Below are positions 42,974 to 56,703 of a stretch of 64,000 bases of DNA, piece after piece. Within the stretch, counting starts at the first letter, position 1; each line of letters opens with the position of its first letter. Origin of the DNA: Scytalidium lignicola (Eukaryota > Ascomycota > Leotiomycetes); the NCBI GenBank assembly GCA_002812745.2, contig NCSJ02000144.1, forward strand, positions 40,702 to 104,701, in the 5' to 3' direction. Both the position numbers and the translations under genes were made by a program. The notes under the pieces were generated by a model. It was not told where the DNA came from and ran no database searches. It saw only the letters and a list, made by a program, of their open reading frames with translations.

Positions 42974-45815
42974 CCGTTGTTAATTTGTTAATTATATTTA
43001 TTATTTTGCTAAGTATAAACTGAAAATGAAATATTAATTTTCAAGTATAATTCAATTACGGGCATGTATAACAAATTATTATTTTTTAGAAGTCTTATAA
43101 TTATGTTTTTGCTGATCTTATGAAAATGTATGCTAAGGTGCTAGTTTTACAGAGTAAGGAGAGATTAATAAATAGCCACAAAAGGGTTATAAAGACATAA
43201 TTGAATAACAACATCTATAGTAAGTCTAATCCCAGAAGTTGAGAATTATGTAACGAGTCCTACGGCCGTCATAGTCGTGCTATAGTCATCACAGATCAGA
43301 GGCATTAGAGCTTTTGTGTCTCATGTGGTTTCATCCCTTCCATAGGGTTCTCAGACGCACTGTCCTGGGAACCATTCTCCGGATATCATTGATCTTATGA
43401 GTGCTTGAAAGGTAAAAGAGATGTCATTTTTCTCCATCTAATACATAGTTGCGGATTATCTAGTGATGTTTAGAAATATTTGATCTTGCTTCCTAATAGT
43501 TACAGACAATCAAATTTTGCAAAAGGAGAATCCTTAATACATGACTGCTAATACTATTACATAGTATGTTAATTGTCTGATAAGCCATACCTATCTGACC
43601 CGATATACTCTTTTCCACCCCCTTGTAGTTGTGACCTAATTGCAGGAGCAATAAATTGGAAGTCAAGAAGAGTGACCAGAACATAGATTGTTCAACGAAG
43701 TTAGGAACTTTGTTACAATATCGGACTAGGAAAGCCTCGGAGTATGTGTATTGCACTTCCTTCCTGTCACGGAAGGACGACCAAGCATCATTCTCTCATC
43801 GAAAGACACAGCAACAAGTCTCAAAATGGTATATCGCGGTATAAGGATTGACTTGGTGGGGCTAAATTCCCGTGGTTCGGTCGAGCAATCCCTAAAAACG
43901 AATTTTGCATCCATTTAACCTTCATTGATTCAATGGGAAGCCAAATCCTAAACATTATGGCATTCGAAGAATTCTACAATTCATTTGTCCCCTTTATCCT
44001 TGGTTTGTATCGTGCTTTGCATGATTAAATACTTGAAGATAGCATCTTATTGTGATTTGCATTTGATTTAATTCTATAAGGGTCTAGATTCTTGAAAATG
44101 TTGTTATTTTTTGGAATGACTACATTTCAGAATGAAGTTGCCACTAACCATTGATAAGTGTTTCCGTGGGAATCCAGTCCTTAAAATAACTTAGCCACCT
44201 CAAATTTCAGCAGTCGTTCATTCAGTAACAGCGTACGTAAACTACTAAATGTGTTTGGTGGATTTTATTTGAAATATTCGTTGTTGGAGCAGGAGTGATT
44301 TCTAAAGATTGTGGCTGTCTTATGTGTTTCTATGAAGTCGATGATGATGATAAAGATCGTTATGATTCTTACCTAGGTGGTAAATACTCCTGTTGCTGTA
44401 AATAAAATTTTGTCGCAGTATTAACGACTTTTTACGTTTGAAACGACAACATTCATTGACAAAGTGCAGCCGGATGCGCCACGACCCTACACGACAAGAG
44501 CGCGTTCCATAGAAATTGAGACGAAACATTCCTTCTGCAGTAATTGCTATTATTAAAAAATCTCGCTCTCAGCCTTACTTCATCTATCCTCAGGCTATTT
44601 TGTTTTCTATTGATCCTGATAAATCTTTAACAACTCAAAATGTTTCCTAGAGTCCCTATCTACCGTTGTCATACGAGCACACCTTCTAACGCGTCAGACA
44701 AATAATTTGACAATGCTATTTACCTACTCAATTCTTATTCTAGGCTAGTTTATTATACTATAGAGTTCCTTTTCCCAAATAGAGTCTAATTTGACTAATT
44801 TTATGCCATTAGAATCTTAGAATATCCAGAATCAGCATCTTCAGAGCACAGTCGTAGATCCTGCTAGATGTGACTGATTGGGACAACATAATTCGTATAA
44901 GCTTCGAGAGGATCTGGTCCTATGAAAAAGATATTTCCAATAACAATTGGATTCATCTTCTGCACAATGAAGGTTCACTTCTTCAATTATTTCGAAAGCG
45001 AAATATTGCGCCGGATCCTATACTGAGAAGAGAAGCTATAGGAATGCCAAAACACAACTGGTAAAAAAGGGCATTAGCAAATTGAGTTTCCAAACTCTCC
45101 GGTAGGTTCCAAGTCTGCGGTTGGTGCAAGAACACAGATATGCCAGAAATCAGAGCAAGACAGGACAATATTTGTCATATACCACAAGCCAATATGTCAA
45201 ATGCAGAAGGAGAAATCCAATAACATCTAACACCATGTTACCATGTCCCACAAGCCCAGTTTGCAACACCCCTCACTCAGCTGCCGTTTAGACGCCCTCC
45301 AATCTCCATCAATACCTAAATGTAACCCGGTAATCTTTCCCGGCAATTTCCTAAGTATCAATCTTAAAAGGATTAAGACAGGGGGACCTAGAAGTAAATT
45401 CCATAGCTACCAAATACATGTGAACGATGCGTAGTGTATCCAACACCATCTTTACCAACACCATGTTCCTTTATCTTCCCCAATATAATTAACCAAGTAA
45501 ACAAAGCGTGATATTGTATTCTTCAAGATAGAGTAACGTTGCAAGTACACGGTGGTGCAAAATGTTGATTGCTAGAGTGAGTGATCTAGAGGATGGCCTA
45601 GAGAATAACAGAGTGTCAGCATTATTCAAGAGCTATAGGATGACCAACAAAACTGTGCAAGTTCAAATAAGGTAATATTGTAAAATAATTGTATAGGAAT
45701 GCCTAACACCCCCATGGAATAGATGTTATAGATGCCTAATAAATGTCAGATTTGAGTCACACTGCATGTTGGGAGAGGAATGTTTAAAGGAAACAAGAAT
45801 TTACTAAAAACAAAA
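42974..45815. other. Gene-poor AT-rich region
   Basis: About 2.8 kb. A 64-codon plus-strand reading at 44870-45064 (MTDWDNIIRISFERIWSYEK) has no recognisable domain. Nothing else is supported. Confidence 0.4.
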
Positions 45816-45895
45816 GAAAAAAACAACAAGAAAAAAGGAGGGGAAAAGGAAAAAAAGAAAAAAGGAAAAAAGGAAAAAAGAAGGATATTCAACAA
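45816..45895. repeat. Purine-rich low-complexity tract
   Basis: An almost pure A/G run built on AAAAAAGG and AAAAGAAA words. Confidence 0.8.
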
Positions 45896-47006
45896 AATGA
45901 AGATGATGAATGAGAAGAGATTAGTTCTATTGTAGTTTTTATAGAAGTAGGCTAGAATTGATTCTTTGTTGTATTTGGAATAAAACCTACCCATGTCACA
46001 TGATAAGGATTACCCCTGGTCATGTGGCGTTTTTAGCACAGGACAAATATTTTGAAGTCTACATCTGTACAGAAGTCACAATAATATCAGATAATTATCT
46101 CATGTTATAAATAATATATTAACTTTAACATTAAAAATACTTGTTAGTTAATATAAAATAAAAAGATTATTTTATATATTTTATATTATAATAAACTACT
46201 TAACCTTTTAATAATAATTGTCTTTTCTTGTTTAAGATGTTATTAAAATTAATTAATTGTTATTTAACATAATTATTATTGTTAATGTTTGTTTATATCT
46301 TTAATTAAACAAAATAAAAGATTTAAAAAGTACTTTATAATTAAAGTAATTATTAAAATGAAAAAAGAATAGAATTATTATTCATAATATTAGTTTAATA
46401 AAACTTGTAAACCTTTTGACTTTATTATTTATAAGTTTATGTCGGTTCACCTCTACGGTGAACGTACATCTCCAATATATGGAGGTAATACGTGTTGATA
46501 TAGTGGTTGATTGTTGTTAGCTATAGGTAGGTTCGTACTGCGGTAGTTATATGGAGAGTACTGCCGTGCAGTACCGCCCCACCCTACCGCAACCGAACTA
46601 GCCTAATCCTATCTACACGTGCACCTAATCTACACGTGATTCTAGCTTACATGTGACTATGCCAACAGTTTATTTTTATTAATATATTATATAATATAAA
46701 CTATTATAATAATAAAGTTTGTTTTAAGTTTAATAAAAAATGTTAACTTTATATTTAGTAAATTATTAAGTATAATAATAATATTGTTAAAGTATTCTTT
46801 AAGCTTAACTAATATTAATCTTTAAGTTTTATTACTTATTAAGTAAATGTTTATATATAAGTTAACTAAATAGTTTTAGTAATTTTAAAGATATATGTAT
46901 AAAGAGTACAAAAAGGTTATTTATAAGTATTGTTAATATTATTAATAGTTTAAAGTATATATAAATTACTTGTTTTTAAAAGAGATTATTAAGTTACTAT
47001 ATAATA
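45896..47006. other. AT-rich tract with a GC-richer islet
   Basis: Mostly below-normal GC. The islet at about 46440-46670 contains a TACGGTGAA hairpin near the left. An imperfect inverted pair (TGCGGTAG near 46539 and CTACCGCA near 46575) follows. Three CACGTG/CATGTG words lie at the right. It could be a surviving terminus of an unidentified element. Confidence 0.4.
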
Positions 47007-48894
47007 ACATAAATCCTGGTGTTACCGATCACCCTGTGTTACCGATCACTTCCCTACCAAATCATCAATTCTATCAACACCACAACTTTCAANTAATTAT
47101 TTTTTAACCACAACATGTTGTAATACCGAAAAAGCTACTTGTACAACAAGAAGGAAGAATCTCTCTTGTTATAAACATGCTTAAAAACAAGAAAATCAAG
47201 TCAATTCAAGTTATAGCATATAGTTTTGATATTCTATTTGTTACTTTGCATAATTGAATGTATGGACACCTTGAAGCTTTTACTACTTACAACAAAAGAT
47301 TCAGGATAACTCAAATTAAAGAGAAATCATTAGTAGAATGGATTATTTCTATAAGCAAACGAGGAATACCTTTTAAGCCTTTAAGTGTGTAAGTAATAAC
47401 TAATATTTTACTTTCTAAGCATAGTAAACCTACTTCTCCTTCATTTGTAAGTAAAAACTAGGTTTAATAATTTTTAAGTTATTATGCTGAATTAATTATT
47501 AAATATATTCGTAAATATAATTATCAACAAGTTAAATACAAAGATCTAAGGCTTATTTAATAATAATTTAACTAATTTCTTAAAATCAAGGCTTAATATA
47601 GAATCTTAGACAAGGACACTTATAATTTTAATAAAACAAACTTTATAATAAGTATAATTACTATTATAAAAGTAATTATAACTTCTGAATGTTTTAACAA
47701 ACTTTTATTATTATAACTTAGAAATTATAAATAAGTTATAATTATTAAATTAATCAATGTTAACAGATAAGTTTTATTACCTTTAATTATTTTTAAGAAT
47801 AAACATTATTAACTAGCTTTGAGTAATCTATTACTTGAAGGTTAGAAAGATGAATAAAGTAATAATAGATAAACAAACAATTAAATTAACTTTGAATAGC
47901 TTAAGAAAACCTTTGAACTTATTATTAAAGAAAGAATTAAAGGCTAATATTATATGTTAGTTCTTGATGGTCATAAAAGTTATATAACACTTGAATTTAA
48001 CTTATTTTATTCTTAGTACAAAATTATTTTAATGTATATACTTCCTTATTCATCATATCTCCTTTAACTACTTAATGTAACTTGTTTTTCAGTTGTTAAA
48101 CACATGTATAATGCTTAACTTGAAAACAAAGTACATAGTAGAATTCAATATATCAACAAGGAGGATTTCCTAGAGTTATATCTAATTGTACATTAGCAAA
48201 CTTTCAAATCAACAATTATTCAAAGTAAATTTGTAGTTATTAGATTAATTCCTTATAAACCAGAGTATATATTAGTTAAATTGCATGTTCAGGTTGATTA
48301 TACACCTATACCTTCAAGGAGTACTTATAATAATAATTCTAGAGTATGATAAATTCCATAAACACCTTATAACTTTGTTCAATTACATTTATAATCTTAG
48401 TCTATTCAACAATTGCTTAAAGAATAATATAATCTTATAACCCTTACAAAAACCACTTTAAATCAACTAGTTAAAGGATGTGAAATGGTCATGTATAGTA
48501 TAGTATTTATAATTGAAGATATAAAGTGATTATAAGTTGAAAATACTTTAATACAACGAAAATTATATAGATCTAAGAAACAGTTAGTTCATACAAGCTC
48601 TTTAACAAGGCAAGAAGCTCAAGAATTGGCTTAATTAAGTGCAATTGCTCAGGAAGTGGTGGAGGTGGCAAATTCAGAGGATATAACCTAAACCTTACTA
48701 ACATCACAGCAATAGCTATCCAAGTGCTCAGGGTGTGGAAGTACAAAGTATAAGATAAACAAATGTCCTAATTTAGCTAGTCATTAAACATATTTGAATA
48801 TTAGTTATTTGTGGTTGAATATTTAATGTTGAATGCGAAGTTGAAGAGGAAGTGATCGGTAACACAAGATGATCGGTAACACTGGGATTTACGT
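47007..48894 (+). mobile_element. Fot1/pogo (Tc1/mariner) DNA transposon, complete but RIP-decayed
   Basis: 1,888 bp. The ends pair over about 45 bp (left ACATAAATCCTGGTGTTACC; each end holds two copies of GTGTTACCGATCA). TA flanks lie at 47005-47006 and 48895-48896. Readable transposase pieces are WIISISKRGIPFKP near 47340, the DDE-region MLVLDGHKSYIT near 47955 and ILMYILPYSSYLL near 48030. Many stops separate them. Non-autonomous now. Confidence 0.85.
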
Positions 48895-48952
48895 TATAGT
48901 TAAGGCTGTTAATTGGTCATGTTGTACCTTATACTTAAGGCCACAACATATG

Positions 48953-48985
48953 TGTTGAACAGGCTACGGCTACCGATATCATTAG
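48953..48985 (-). repeat. Extra 33-bp inverted LTR end at the left border of the copia element
   Basis: TGTTGAACAGGCTACGGCTA and the following 13 bases are the reverse complement of the last 33 bp of the LTR (54072-54104) with two differences. The piece lies inside the target duplication, directly before the 5' LTR, and is absent beside the 3' LTR. Confidence 0.85.
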
Positions 48986-49241
48986 TGTTGTAGCCTCAGG
49001 TATTTGATACACTCACGTGACAAGCCATGGCAAAAGCTATATGAAGTTATAGAGTCGGAGTCAGGGCAATTATCATACCTGTGAGACATTTTCACATGAA
49101 ACATACGTTTACAGGTGCGTATATGATATGGGTGTATTTCCCCAGCTGTAGCTGTTATTAGCTAGTTGTTATGATAGTTGAAAATTCATACTGTAACTTG
49201 TGTACATACCAATGATATCAGTAGCCGTAGCCTGTTCAACA
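48986..49241 (+). repeat. 5' LTR of copia element
   Basis: 256 bp, TGTTGTAGCC...TTCAACA. It differs from the 3' LTR by few, mainly transition, changes. GGTTATAAGCC directly after it could be a mutated primer-binding site. Confidence 0.9.
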
Positions 49242-52200
49242 GGTTATAAGCCTGGAGACATGTCTTAGTAGTACATTAGACAACTCCCTGAACATTGTAA
49301 TAAAGCTATATATGTTAGCTTAATTACAAAGACTATGGAGGTTGATTCTAGCTAGGACAAGCCTTGTATTATAAGACTTGGGCTACTGAATTACAGAACA
49401 TGAAGTGTTTAGGTTAAGGCTTATTTACAAGGGCAAGAGTTATAAGAAGTAGTTTCCCAGGGTATATCAATGTCCTAAAGTACTACCAGAGAATCATCAT
49501 TATCATATAAGAGTAACTTATTATCTTAAGATATCCTATTACCTTCTATAAACCATTTACAGTTTATAAGTATAAATAAAAAGGCAAGGTTAATTATCAT
49601 GTTATATTGTACTTCTTTAACCTTAGAAATGATTATAAATCTAGAAACAACAAAAGAGTAATAAGACATACTTAAAGAATATATAACTTCTTTAAGGATA
49701 TAACAATTAAAGGCTAAGTTAATAGCCTTTAATTCATATATGCTATTAAAGACAAATGTTATAGTTTTATAATTAGTTACAAACTTTAATACTTTATAAA
49801 ATAAGATTAGTATAATTTCTAAAGATAATAAACCTTTAAATAATACTAAGATAACTATATTACTCAGAATTGTAAAAGTTATAGATTTACATTTTCATTT
49901 TATAATTACTTAATTATTACTTAACAAGTAAGACATTGATAATTATAATGTTGTTATTACTTATTTAACAGAATTTAAATGAAGGATAAAGCTTAAGAAG
50001 CTAGCTAAGGAGAATGTCCTGAATATTATTGAAAAAGGTAAGAAGAGTAAAAAGGATAAAAAGCTATTCAAAGGAGTATACTTTAACTATGGCAAAACTA
50101 ATTACATAATAAGATTTTGTAAAACATTTAAAAAGGAAGGTAATTCAAGTCTTAGCATAAGAGCTTTGCTTATACCTAGTAGAGTAAAAGAACAACTTAA
50201 AGAAGTATAGAAATCGAAAATGAAAGTTAAAATAACTAAGGAGACTTATTAGAGTATATCTATGAGTAATATAGAAGAACAAGAGTATCTTATGTATATT
50301 ATAGATGATAGTTCTAATGAATTACTATAAGTAATCAATTCAAGAGCTTTGTATTACATGATGTACTTAAAGGAAGCCTTTAACGATTATAAGTTATTTA
50401 AGATACTGATTTAAGTGATTATAATGAATGGAATGAAGATCTAAGTTGTGAGAACTGAGAATATACTTATTAAAACTACTTTAAATGGAAAGGTAGAATA
50501 TATAAAGCTTATAAGTATTTTACATATGTTAAAGTTAATTAATAGTTTGATTTTAGTATTATAACTCCAGGATAAGGGACTAACAGTTGAAACAACTGTA
50601 AGGAAGGCTAGAAAGCTTTTAATTAAGTTATATAACAAGGTTATAGAAGAAGTGTTTTGTATTAGACATTTATACACCTTGAAAAGCATTGTACAATCAG
50701 AACAAGCTTTTATAACTACTGTTACAAATGCTAAAATGCTATAATATCATCAATTTGGGCATTTAAGCTTAAAAAGCTTAACAAGGTTATACTAAGCTAC
50801 TACAAGTAAAGAATAACTTGTAATTACACTAAAGGAGTTATGTAAGGCTTGTACAATAGCTAAGAAGGTGAAAGTGATTAATAAAAAGGGTCTTAAACAG
50901 GTTATAAAGTTATTAGAACACATATATACTAATATGTAAGGATTATACAAGATTCTTAATTGTAATAAGAATACTTACATGATCACCTTTACAAACAAGT
51001 ACATTTGTAAAGTATAAGTTTATTTTAGTCAAAACAAAGTAGCTATACATATTATATTCTCTGAATTCAAAGTTAAAGTAAAGCTTGAAACAAGTTACAA
51101 GATTAAGGTTGTCAAATGTAACAATGTTAAAGAATATATAGCTTTAGAGAATCAAATTAATAAGATTACAAGAATTTAGTTTGAATATATAATGCCTTAT
51201 TTTCATAAGTAATTAAACATTCTTAAACAGTTAAATAGAACATTGATTACACTAGCTAGAACTATGTTATGAAGTAATTAGTTACTAGTTATATTTTAAG
51301 AAGATACTGTNAAAAACAACATGTTATATACACAACAGAACTCTTATTAAACTTGATAACAAGACACTTAAAGAAGTATATAATAACAAGAAGTTATATA
51401 TTGACCATTTAAAAGCTTTTGAGTATATTGCCTACTTAATTATAACAAAGGAAAAGCTTACAAAAATAAAGTTAACAAGTTTAAGATATTGTTTTATTAA
51501 TTATATGATTATAAACCATTAGTACAAGTTATACAACTTAATAAGCTATAATGTTATAATTATATCTTCACCTACTTTTAAGGAAAACTTATAACTAGAT
51601 TTTGAGTAGAATAAGCCAATTATAAAACTCATAGAAAAGGTAGAAATATTAGACTTTATAAAACTACTAAGAAATATTTTAAAAAAACACAAATTTACGA
51701 ATGAATATAACTGTTAACTAATCAAGTTAACATGATGTTGAAGCTGGCTAATCAGAATAAGAAACTTCTATAACGTTAAAGGAGAAAATAAAGCTTATAA
51801 CATTGGTAGTTACAGGAATTAATGTTCTAAAGCCTTTAGAAGAGCCTTTAAAAGAGCTTATAGCTGTAAAGCCTCAAGAGTTACATAAGCTGTTAAAGCC
51901 TCTTGACATTACAAAACTTATAAATCTAAAAGAGTTTAAACCTAATAATTATAATACACTAGAATTAAGGTTAAAGGACTTAGAATCTAACAATGTTGAA
52001 AATATAATTGAAGTTGATACTTCAACAGTTATAACTAAATAAGAAACTTCTTACAAGCTTCTTATAGTCTGTAAAAGTAAAAGGGTAAAGAAGCTTAACC
52101 ATAAAGCTTAAGAGAATCTTGAATCAACATTTCAAGTAGAAGAAGTGTTCATCTCTAAGAATAAACAAGAAGCTTTAAGAGATTCATTATAACTAATTAC

Positions 52201-53848
52201 TATAGATTTAAAAATCAAGAAATTATAAGCCTTTAAAATGTAAGAAATTAGAGATCTCCTAATAAGTAGTAATTTAGTTAACTACAAATGAGTGTTTATA
52301 GTCAAGTATATTCTTATAAGCTTGGTTGATTACTATAAAGCACAACTAGTAGCTTAAGGATTTAGTTAAACACTTAAAGACAATTATTTAAAAACCTTTA
52401 ATCTTATCATAAGGCTTAAGTTGTTAAAAGTACTCTTAACAATTATTATGATAGAGGATCTTGAAATATATCAAGCTAATGTTATAAGTGTTTACTTAAA
52501 GGTAAAGCTTTATACTATTATATATATAAGGCTACTTAACATCTTGAATGTAATGAAAAAGAAAGTATTAATAATAAGATAATTGCTTTATAAGCTAAAG
52601 CAATTAAGTAAGGAGTAGTATATTAAAAGTTATACAAGTTTTGAATTATTTGGTTTTAAGCCTTATTATAATAATCTAAGTGTTTTCATTAACTAAGACA
52701 AATCTATGATAATTAAACTGTATGTTAACAATATATTAGTATTAAGAAAAGACTTTAAAACTGTTAAAGCTATAATTGATAACATTAACAAGAGATGGCA
52801 AATCAAAGATTTAAGACTTGTATAATGAATATTAAGACTTAAGGTTATATATAATAAAGTTAATTACAGCTTACAGATCAACTAAAGCCAGTATATTACT
52901 GAATTGGTTAAAAGGTTTCATTTACAAGACATGAAGTTAATAAATTCACTTGTTACAGACTATAACATTTTAATGAAAGGCTTACCTGAAGAGTTATAAG
53001 CTGATCAAGTATTATATCAGGAGTTAATTAGCTAATTAGGATAAGTAACCAAGGGTTTTAGATTTGATATTAATTATGTTGTTAATCAGTTATAACAACA
53101 TTATAACATCTTAACTATAAGGCATATGAATGTTAGCTTATAGGTTATATAGTATTTGAATAGAACTATAAATAAAGAGTTATATATAAGTATTAACAAA
53201 GACTGTAATAAGCTTGGAGAACTTATAAGAACTTGAATTCAAGGTTATAACAATGTTGACTATGTTAAAGACTTATTAGATTGATGCTTAATTATAGGAT
53301 ATATATTCTTGTTGAATGGAAGTCTTATTTCATAGACTTCAACAAAACAACAATGTATAGTTATGTTAACTACTGAATCAGAGTATATAGTACTTTTAAA
53401 AGCTAGTAAGCAAGGATAATAGTTATAGTCCTTACTCAAAGAGTTAGGATGAGGTAAGCTGTTAAAGGATGATTTGGAGGTTCTTATATTCAGTGATAAT
53501 CAAGTTTGTATAATTATTACTAATAAATTAATAGTATATAAGCGTTTAAAGTATATTAACATCAGATATCACCAAATCAAGGATCTGATTACAAGTAGAC
53601 AGATATCTGTAGAATACTGTTTTACAGGAGATATGAAGGCTGATATGTTGACAAAGCCATTAACTTATCAGAGCTTTTAAAAGTGTATTAGTAGAATGCT
53701 TTAGTAATCACCAAATTAGACAGAATTAGTAGACCTTACAACAGGTCAGACATATGAAAACATCGTATGCAATTACAAGTTTATGGAACTGATTTCTTGA
53801 TGTTTTGCTAGCAACAAATTGTTGGTTACAGTGGTGAAATAGGGGGAC

Positions 53849-54104
53849 TGTTGTAACCTTAGGTATTTGATACACTTACATGACAAGCCATGGCAAAAGC
53901 CATATGAAGTCATAGAGTCGGAGTCAGGGTAATTATCATACCTGTGAGACATTTTCACATGAAACATACGTTTACAGGTGCGTATATGATATGGGTGTAT
54001 TTCCCCAGCTGTAGCTGTTATTAGCTAGTTGTTATGATAGTTGAAAATTCATACTGTGACTCGCGTACGTACCAATGATATCAGTAGCCGTAGCCTGTTC
54101 AACA
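53849..54104 (+). repeat. 3' LTR of copia element
   Basis: 256 bp, TGTTGTAACC...TTCAACA, preceded by the polypurine tract and followed by target duplication ATATG. It ends about 100 bp before the next gene's start. Confidence 0.9.
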
Positions 54105-54201
54105 ATATGTATTAAGCCTTACATCCAAGGCTGAAATTCAACATAGCACTGCGGTTACGGCTACCGACCCACTCATCTACGGCTTTTATACCGAACATCT
54201 C

Positions 54202-56592
54202 ATGGTTACTAAGTATTCAATGGTAGCCCCGAATAACAAGGACATGTCTTCAGATAGCATACCTCTCACACGAAGGGTCTCTCGGCGCTACGGTTTCTCT
54301 TGCACCAACTGCCGTCGCAAAAAGATTCGGTGTAACGGAGAGAAGCCGGTTTGCAAGAATTGCAATGGCAGACTGAGAGCTACCTGCTCTTATGGACGGC
54401 CAAAAGTTACAGAGCTTCAGTTGGACCGAGCTTATCAACAAGTTCAGAGGTTGCAAGAGAAACTGGATGCCGCCTTAGGTCAACAGAAAGCAGACAGTGC
54501 AGAGAAGCAACCAGAGGCTCACGAGGAGCTTTTCTGGTCACAAGTCAGCATTGATGATCAAGGGACTGTAAGTTGATTGTTGATATTTTTACTCAAGAGC
54601 AGTTGTTAAGAAATTCTCTACAGCCAAATTATCATGGGTCAACGTCTCGCTTTCATGCACAAGTTGCCCAATCTGAGACCGAGAAACTAGTTGATCTTCG
54701 GGATCAGCTATCAGTACGTACAAGAAATACGGAGTTACAAGCACTTTACTCTATTGCGGAGCTATTGAAAGTGGTCTGGGAGCCTTTGGTGTACAAAAAC
54801 CTGGATCAAGACCCCAGGTTTTCTCCAAAAACAGCGTCAATGTTGATGAAAATATACTGGACATGGCAACATCCATTACACAATTGGGTTTATCGTCCAT
54901 GTTAGCAAAGCTCTATTATCCTATTATAAGGACCAGCTAACTCTCACTAGGCTTTTTCCGGGACATGGCTTTAGGTGGACCTTACTATTCCGAATTTCTG
55001 TTGATGTCTATATTTGCCCTAGCAGCGCGACATGTTGACAAGAATAATCCTGAATACCGCGAATTGGCTCAGGGTGAAAAGTTCTTGGACATGGCAAAGT
55101 CGCTACTTCTCGCAGAACTGTCCCAGCCAAAGCCCAGGATCCCTACTATTCAAGGCCTCCTAATACTTGGCGGCCGTCAGTGTGCTATAGGGAACAACTC
55201 TGAAGGATGGTTATACACCGGTATGGTGAGTTTGTTTGATAATCCTAAATCAACAAGAATAGGTAACTGAAGTTCTTCGAGGCAATTCGAATGATGAAAG
55301 ACGTGGGCCTACATCTCAATCCACAAAAGCTGCGACGACTGGAAAGCTTGGATGTTGCTGATTTAGAAGCTCGGAAAAGGCTCTTCTTTGGTGCCTATAT
55401 ATGGGATAAGAGCATAAGCATCTGCCTTGGACGGCCGCCGACATTGACTGAGATGCCTCAGTCAATTGATGATATTTGTAAGTCCAACGGCCTTTCGTAA
55501 TACATTCAGACTAACAGACACCAGTCGACCAATTTGATGACCTTGAGCCATGGAACCCTGTCTCTTTTGCAGATGTCCATCATTATCCGCAGACACAATG
55601 CTATAACACGGCGACATTCAAAGAATTCTGCCGTTTAGGAGAGGTGCTGTGATTGTTTAAACCTCTATAAAGCAAGTCTAATGTGAAATTTAGGTTATAT
55701 CTCGAATATACTCATTAGTATACAACAAGCCTAAGGACTTGCGCTCTATCCATGATATCAAAGACTTAGAGAACAAACTGTACAGGTGGTTCCGTAATCT
55801 GCCATCAGTCTTAAGAATTGACGATATTGCCATGGTTGAACACTGTCCTCCTCCGCATATATTCACTTTAAAGTAAGTTTCCCAGTTTTCCACTATTCAT
55901 TTTTATCTATGACACCCAACTAAATCGAATCAAATAGCATACTATACCATACTTTGCTTATTCTCATCTACCGGCCATGTCTCCAAGAGCGAAACATGCC
56001 GCATCTTCAGCAATACGCAGAGACAGTTTGTTCCTCGCGCTCAGTAATCATCAATGATTTATTCCTGCTCTATGGCCGAACCTTCAATTACAAGTTCATG
56101 ACATACCTTACTAGCTATTGTATCTATACAGCAGCCACCATCAATGTCTATGATATCAAAAATCCTAGAAGCAGCTCCGTTGTACCCAATGCCGCTGCAC
56201 GACTTAGCGTCTCTCTCCAGGTGCTTGAACGCGAAGCACTCCAAGCACCTGGAATACACCGCAGCATTGACATTATCAAGATGCAACTTCGAACATGGAA
56301 CAGTCACCCAACAGGAATATTGCCATCGCCTCAGTCTTCTAGCGTTGGGCATATGAACTTCGGAAATGATAACATGGTGGAATCCTCAGCCTCGCAAGAG
56401 AGCTTGTTGGCCACATTACCACCCAGTCAAACTGTGGTAAATGTGAACAATGACATGCTATCACAGCAGGTGTCGGATGATGGTGATTTTGACGGGATTT
56501 TCATGGGTGCGGGCGGAGGATTCCAACCGAATGCCTTTCATTGGACATTGGATGATACGTGGGACCTAGACCTGCAGTTTCCAGCAGAGTAG
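54202..56592 (+). CDS. Zn2Cys6 fungal transcription factor (gene-trio regulator)
   Basis: The start at 54202 gives MVTKYSMVAPNN; MSSDS at 54244 is a possible alternative. The zinc cluster is CTNCRRKKIRC-x6-CKNCNGRLRATC (residues about 34-61), then a coiled coil LDRAYQQVQRLQEKLDAA. At least five introns join the middle-homology region, e.g. GGPYYSEFLLMSIFALAARH and GWLYTGM-FFEAIRMMKDVGLH, and the C-terminus ends DDTWDLDLQFPAE. Splice sites near 54568-54625 and 55485-55700 are uncertain. It is adjacent to a transporter and a CoA-transferase with which it probably forms an inducible module. A copia 3' LTR sits about 100 bp upstream and may have altered its promoter. Confidence 0.85.
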
Positions 56593-56703
56593 GACTTTTT
56601 ATTACGATGTACTTACGTACCATATCATATTTACGTTTGAAAATTTTACGGCGAAAAAGAGTTAAGCATTTTACAAGATGTCTTTGTTACCTAAGCAATG
56701 ATT

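Larger units (their letters stand above)
48953..54104 (+). mobile_element. Ty1/copia LTR retrotransposon, complete but RIP-decayed
   Basis: LTRs are at 48986-49241 and 53849-54104, both 256 bp, TGTTG...CAACA. A polypurine tract AGGGGGAC precedes the 3' LTR. The 5-bp target duplication ATATG lies at 48948-48952 and 54105-54109, so the inserted unit starts at 48953, 33 bp left of the 5' LTR. Protein traces in copia order are integrase HQFGHLSLKSLTRL and C-x2-C near 50745-50860, reverse transcriptase (KAQLVA, LEIYQANVISVYLKV) near 52330-52510, and RNase H YINIRYHQIKDLITSR and FTGDMKADMLTKPL near 53550-53660. Stops throughout, very AT-rich. Confidence 0.88.

Noticed and set aside
44870..45064. 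64-codon reading starting MTDWDNII
   Set aside because: No domain, no splice partners and an AT-rich neighbourhood. Not distinguishable from chance.
46000..54000. CRISPR-like or satellite arrays in AT-rich DNA
   Set aside because: Repetition here is scattered AT-rich words from mutated transposons. No regularly spaced identical units.
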